In this document: positions 6,075 through 7,999 of the stretch, in pieces
Position numbering within the stretch: position 1 is the first letter of the stretch
Layout: each line of letters begins with the position of its first letter
Origin: Gemmatimonadota bacterium
GTDB taxonomy: Bacteria > Latescibacterota > UBA2968 > UBA8231
NCBI GenBank assembly: GCA_002712305.1
Contig: PATE01000021.1
Coordinates: 6,058-14,056 of the forward strand
DNA length: 7,999 nucleotides
Direction of reading: 5' to 3'
The notes under the pieces: model-generated
The model's database searches: none
The model's input: the letters and a program-made list of their open reading frames with translations, nothing else
What the model was told of the DNA's origin: nothing
Program-made: the position numbers and the translations under genes

Positions 6075-6353
6075 ATGGCCATCACCGTCAATATCCCGAC
6101 CCCGTTGAGAAAGCTGACGGGCAACGCCGCTGAAGTAGAAGTCGAAGCAGCAAGTGTGGGTGAGCTTGTCGAGAATCTCGAGGCCGCTCACGAAGGTATC
6201 AAGGAGAAGCTGCTCGACGATGCCGGCGAGATCCGTCGCTACGTGAATCTGTATGTCAATGACGAGGACATCCGATTCCTCGACGGCAAGGAGACCGCGC
6301 TGAACGCGGGTGACAGTGTCACGATCGTTCCAGCCATCGCCGGTGGTTGCTGA
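6075..6353 (+). CDS. cysO: ThiS/MoaD/CysO-family sulfur-carrier protein ending in Gly-Gly-Cys
   Basis: A 92-residue ubiquitin-like (beta-grasp) carrier. It starts with the strand MAITVNIPTPLRKLTG. The central segment RRYVNLYVNDEDIRFLDG and the end DSVTIVPAIAGGC closely resemble M. tuberculosis CysO. In that pathway the C-terminal glycine is adenylated by an E1-like enzyme (MoeZ) and turned into a thiocarboxylate that gives sulfur to CysM; Mec then releases cysteine. The unusual point is the last codon, TGC at 6348-6350, directly before TGA: Gly90-Gly91 are followed by an encoded Cys92. The Gly-Gly must be exposed before activation, so the protein is probably made as a precursor trimmed by the JAMM protease at 3638. 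It is a cytoplasmic protein. The E1 partner is not in the window. The gene lies between the two TMTC-like genes, 132 nt after one and 51 nt before the other. Confidence 0.92.
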   Translation: MAITVNIPTPLRKLTGNAAEVEVEAASVGELVENLEAAHEGIKEKLLDDAGEIRRYVNLYVNDEDIRFLDGKETALNAGDSVTIVPAIAGGC

Positions 6354-6404
6354 GTCACCTTCAGCTGAGCCGATTCATCTGTCCTGGCTCCCGGCACCCC
6401 GTCG

Positions 6405-7999
6405 ATGAGTGTTCAGTCGTCTGCCGAGACGTTGTGGGCAAAGCGGACGGGACCAGCCCGCCATTGGTTCTTGGGAGGCTGGCTTCTGCTCGCGGTGGTG
6501 CTGGGGGTCGTGTATGCGCCGGCCGTTGACTTTCCCTTCCACTACGACGATGACCACAGTATCGTCACCAATCCTCATATCCGGGACGTGGACGGTGTGG
6601 GGAGGCTCTTTGACCCAAGGAGCTTTTCAGTAGATCCTGATCGCTCCATGTTCCGGCCCCTTGTTGTATTGAGTTACGTACTCAATTACGAACTCGGCGG
6701 GCTGGATCCGAGTGGTTACCACCTTCTCAACGTCTTCGTTCACCTTGCGTGCAGCGTGTTGGTGGGGTGGTTCTCGGTCACGGCGGGATTCACCCGCCAT
6801 GCCTTGCCCGTTGCGGCGCTGTTTTCGACGCATCCGGTCGCAGTCGAAGTCGCCACCTATGTCAGCGCCCGCTCCGAGTCGCTGGCAGCGATCGGTTTGT
6901 CGCTCACCCTCATCGCCTATGTCCAGGCGCGACGGACGGGTTGCACGATCTGGGCTGGCTCGGCCATCGCTTCGATGGGGTGGGGGTTGCTGGCGAAGGC
7001 GACGGCCATCGTCTCCCTCGCGCTTGTTTCGCTCTGGGAGTTACGGACCGGGAAGCGATGGATCGCGCTGACCCCTTTCGCACTGATGGCCTGTGTCTAT
7101 CTGGTGCAGATGCGTGCGGCTGTCGGAACGGCCGTCGGCGAACCTGTGCGCTCGCTTTTCGCGCAGGGGCTGACGCAGACCAAGGCGCTGGTCTATTACC
7201 TCAACCTGCTCGTGATCCCCACAAGACTGAACGTCGAACACGCATTCTCTGAATCGCACATTCCAGATCTCACGGTGATCGCGGCCGGTCTGGTCGTCTG
7301 CTCCGTCGCTATCGTCATCTGGCGCTGCGCCTCCTCTCTGCTGCGCTTTGCCTTCCTCGGAAGTGTGCTGACGCTGGCTCCGTCGACGCTTGTGCCCCTG
7401 AATGTGTTGGTGAATGATCACCGACTGTACCCAGTACTGGCGCTGTTGGCGCCCGCGTTGATCAAGGGTGTCGGATATCGGGCCCATAGCCGGCGCCAGA
7501 CGAGTTTGTTCGTCATCCTTCTGGCTGCAATGAGTCTGCTCAGTGCTCAGCGGGTCGGCGTTTGGTCCACGGAGATGAGCCTGTGGACGGATGCCGTGGC
7601 CAAGGCACCAGGGATGCATCGCGCACATCTTCACCTCGGAGGTCAATACGAAGCTGCGGGAGACACGAAAGCGGCGTTGGGCTCGTTTCGTACTGCTGTG
7701 GAACTGGCACCCCATGATCAACTAACGAACTACAACTACGGCAACGCCCTGCTCGCCGCACACGATTCGGCGGGGGCCATCACAGCTTTTCGCAAGAGTC
7801 TGGACGTGGCGCCGGGATTCGCCAACGCGGCGATCAACCTCGCGCTCCTGCACAATGAGTTGGGCGATCCCGCCGCGGCGATCGACCTGTTGTCTTCAAC
7901 GATTGGTCTTCGGCCTGGCAACGCCGAACTCTATCGGCGTCGAGCGCTGATTCATCGTGGTCAGCGGGATGACGTGGCCGCCGAACGTGATCTGAGAGC
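6405..7999 (+). CDS. Second TMTC-like membrane/TPR protein, 3' end beyond the window (partial)
   Basis: The frame is open from the ATG at 6405 to the window edge, 531 codons so far. It is a paralogue of the protein at 4077, collinear along its length. Residues about 20-380 are multi-spanning membrane, starting with a helix at about 22-41 and then FHYDDDHSIVTNPH, where Asp48-Asp49 match Asp38-Asp39 of the first copy. Shared landmarks follow: MFRPLV, HPVAVEVATYVSARSESLA, TQTKALVYY, RLNVEH, VNDHRLY and WSTEMSLWTDAVAKAP from Trp387. At least three or four TPR repeats are visible from about residue 400 to the edge. A GT-C glycosyltransferase role like that of animal TMTC proteins is inferred from family resemblance only. 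There is no good Shine-Dalgarno before the ATG; a TGA at 6366 and the absence of other start codons make it the first possible ATG in the frame. It follows the carrier gene by 51 nt and is probably co-transcribed. Confidence 0.87.
   Translation, partial: MSVQSSAETLWAKRTGPARHWFLGGWLLLAVVLGVVYAPAVDFPFHYDDDHSIVTNPHIRDVDGVGRLFDPRSFSVDPDRSMFRPLVVLSYVLNYELGGLDPSGYHLLNVFVHLACSVLVGWFSVTAGFTRHALPVAALFSTHPVAVEVATYVSARSESLAAIGLSLTLIAYVQARRTGCTIWAGSAIASMGWGLLAKATAIVSLALVSLWELRTGKRWIALTPFALMACVYLVQMRAAVGTAVGEPVRSLFAQGLTQTKALVYYLNLLVIPTRLNVEHAFSESHIPDLTVIAAGLVVCSVAIVIWRCASSLLRFAFLGSVLTLAPSTLVPLNVLVNDHRLYPVLALLAPALIKGVGYRAHSRRQTSLFVILLAAMSLLSAQRVGVWSTEMSLWTDAVAKAPGMHRAHLHLGGQYEAAGDTKAALGSFRTAVELAPHDQLTNYNYGNALLAAHDSAGAITAFRKSLDVAPGFANAAINLALLHNELGDPAAAIDLLSSTIGLRPGNAELYRRRALIHRGQRDDVAAERDLR

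Noticed and set aside
6311-6321. Palindrome TGACAGTGTCA as an operator
   Set aside because: It lies inside the carrier coding sequence over conserved residues (GDSVT) and is explained by codon choice.
6349-6365. Small hairpin GCTGA/TCAGC after the carrier gene as a terminator
   Set aside because: Only a 5-bp stem with a 7-nt loop and no U-run; the next gene starts 40 nt later on the same strand.
7041-7721. 226-codon minus-strand open frame
   Set aside because: It is antisense to the second TMTC-like gene, which has clear motifs, and its translation is a low-complexity R/Q/H-rich product typical of a shadow frame in GC-rich DNA.

Overview
The window comes from a bacterial chromosome with fairly high GC. 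It carries single-copy housekeeping and biosynthetic genes and no visible mobile DNA, tRNA, rRNA or CRISPR array. The lineage cannot be fixed from sequence alone. The AspRS is of the bacterial type, the promoters look sigma-70-like, and a CRP-type cyclic-nucleotide domain and large membrane/TPR proteins are present. This suits a Gram-negative phylum of the Myxococcota/Desulfobacterota/Acidobacteriota/Planctomycetota sort, which is a low-confidence guess.

Layout. (1) Positions 7-1791, minus strand: aspS, an aspartyl-tRNA synthetase with the residues expected of a non-discriminating enzyme. (2) Positions 1792-2081: a divergent intergenic region with two back-to-back sigma-70-like promoters and a roughly 160-nt aspS leader containing inverted and direct repeats. 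(3) Positions 2082-5942, plus strand: a tight gene string consisting of a stand-alone cyclic-nucleotide-binding protein, a CysM-like PLP cysteine synthase (4-nt overlap), a JAMM/MPN+ metalloprotease of the Mec type (66-nt gap), and a TMTC-like membrane protein with C-terminal TPRs (26-nt overlap). (4) Positions 5943-6074: a spacer with imperfect 16-bp tandem repeats and a very strong Shine-Dalgarno. (5) Positions 6075-6353: a ThiS/MoaD/CysO-like sulfur carrier ending in Gly-Gly-Cys. (6) Positions 6405-7999: a second TMTC-like/TPR protein, paralogous to the first and cut by the window end.

How the genes fit together. The CysM-like synthase, JAMM protease and CysO-like carrier make up the core of protein-thiocarboxylate-dependent cysteine synthesis as known from Mycobacterium tuberculosis (CysM, Mec, CysO). 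In that route the carrier thiocarboxylate donates sulfur to a PLP-bound aminoacrylate, the product rearranges to carrier-Cys, and the protease frees cysteine. The E1-like enzyme that activates the carrier is not in the window. Three features are out of the ordinary. The carrier gene encodes an extra Cys after the Gly-Gly, so the primary product already resembles the carrier-Cys intermediate. The operon starts with a cyclic-nucleotide sensor lacking a DNA-binding domain. Two paralogous GT-C-like membrane/TPR proteins bracket the carrier gene.
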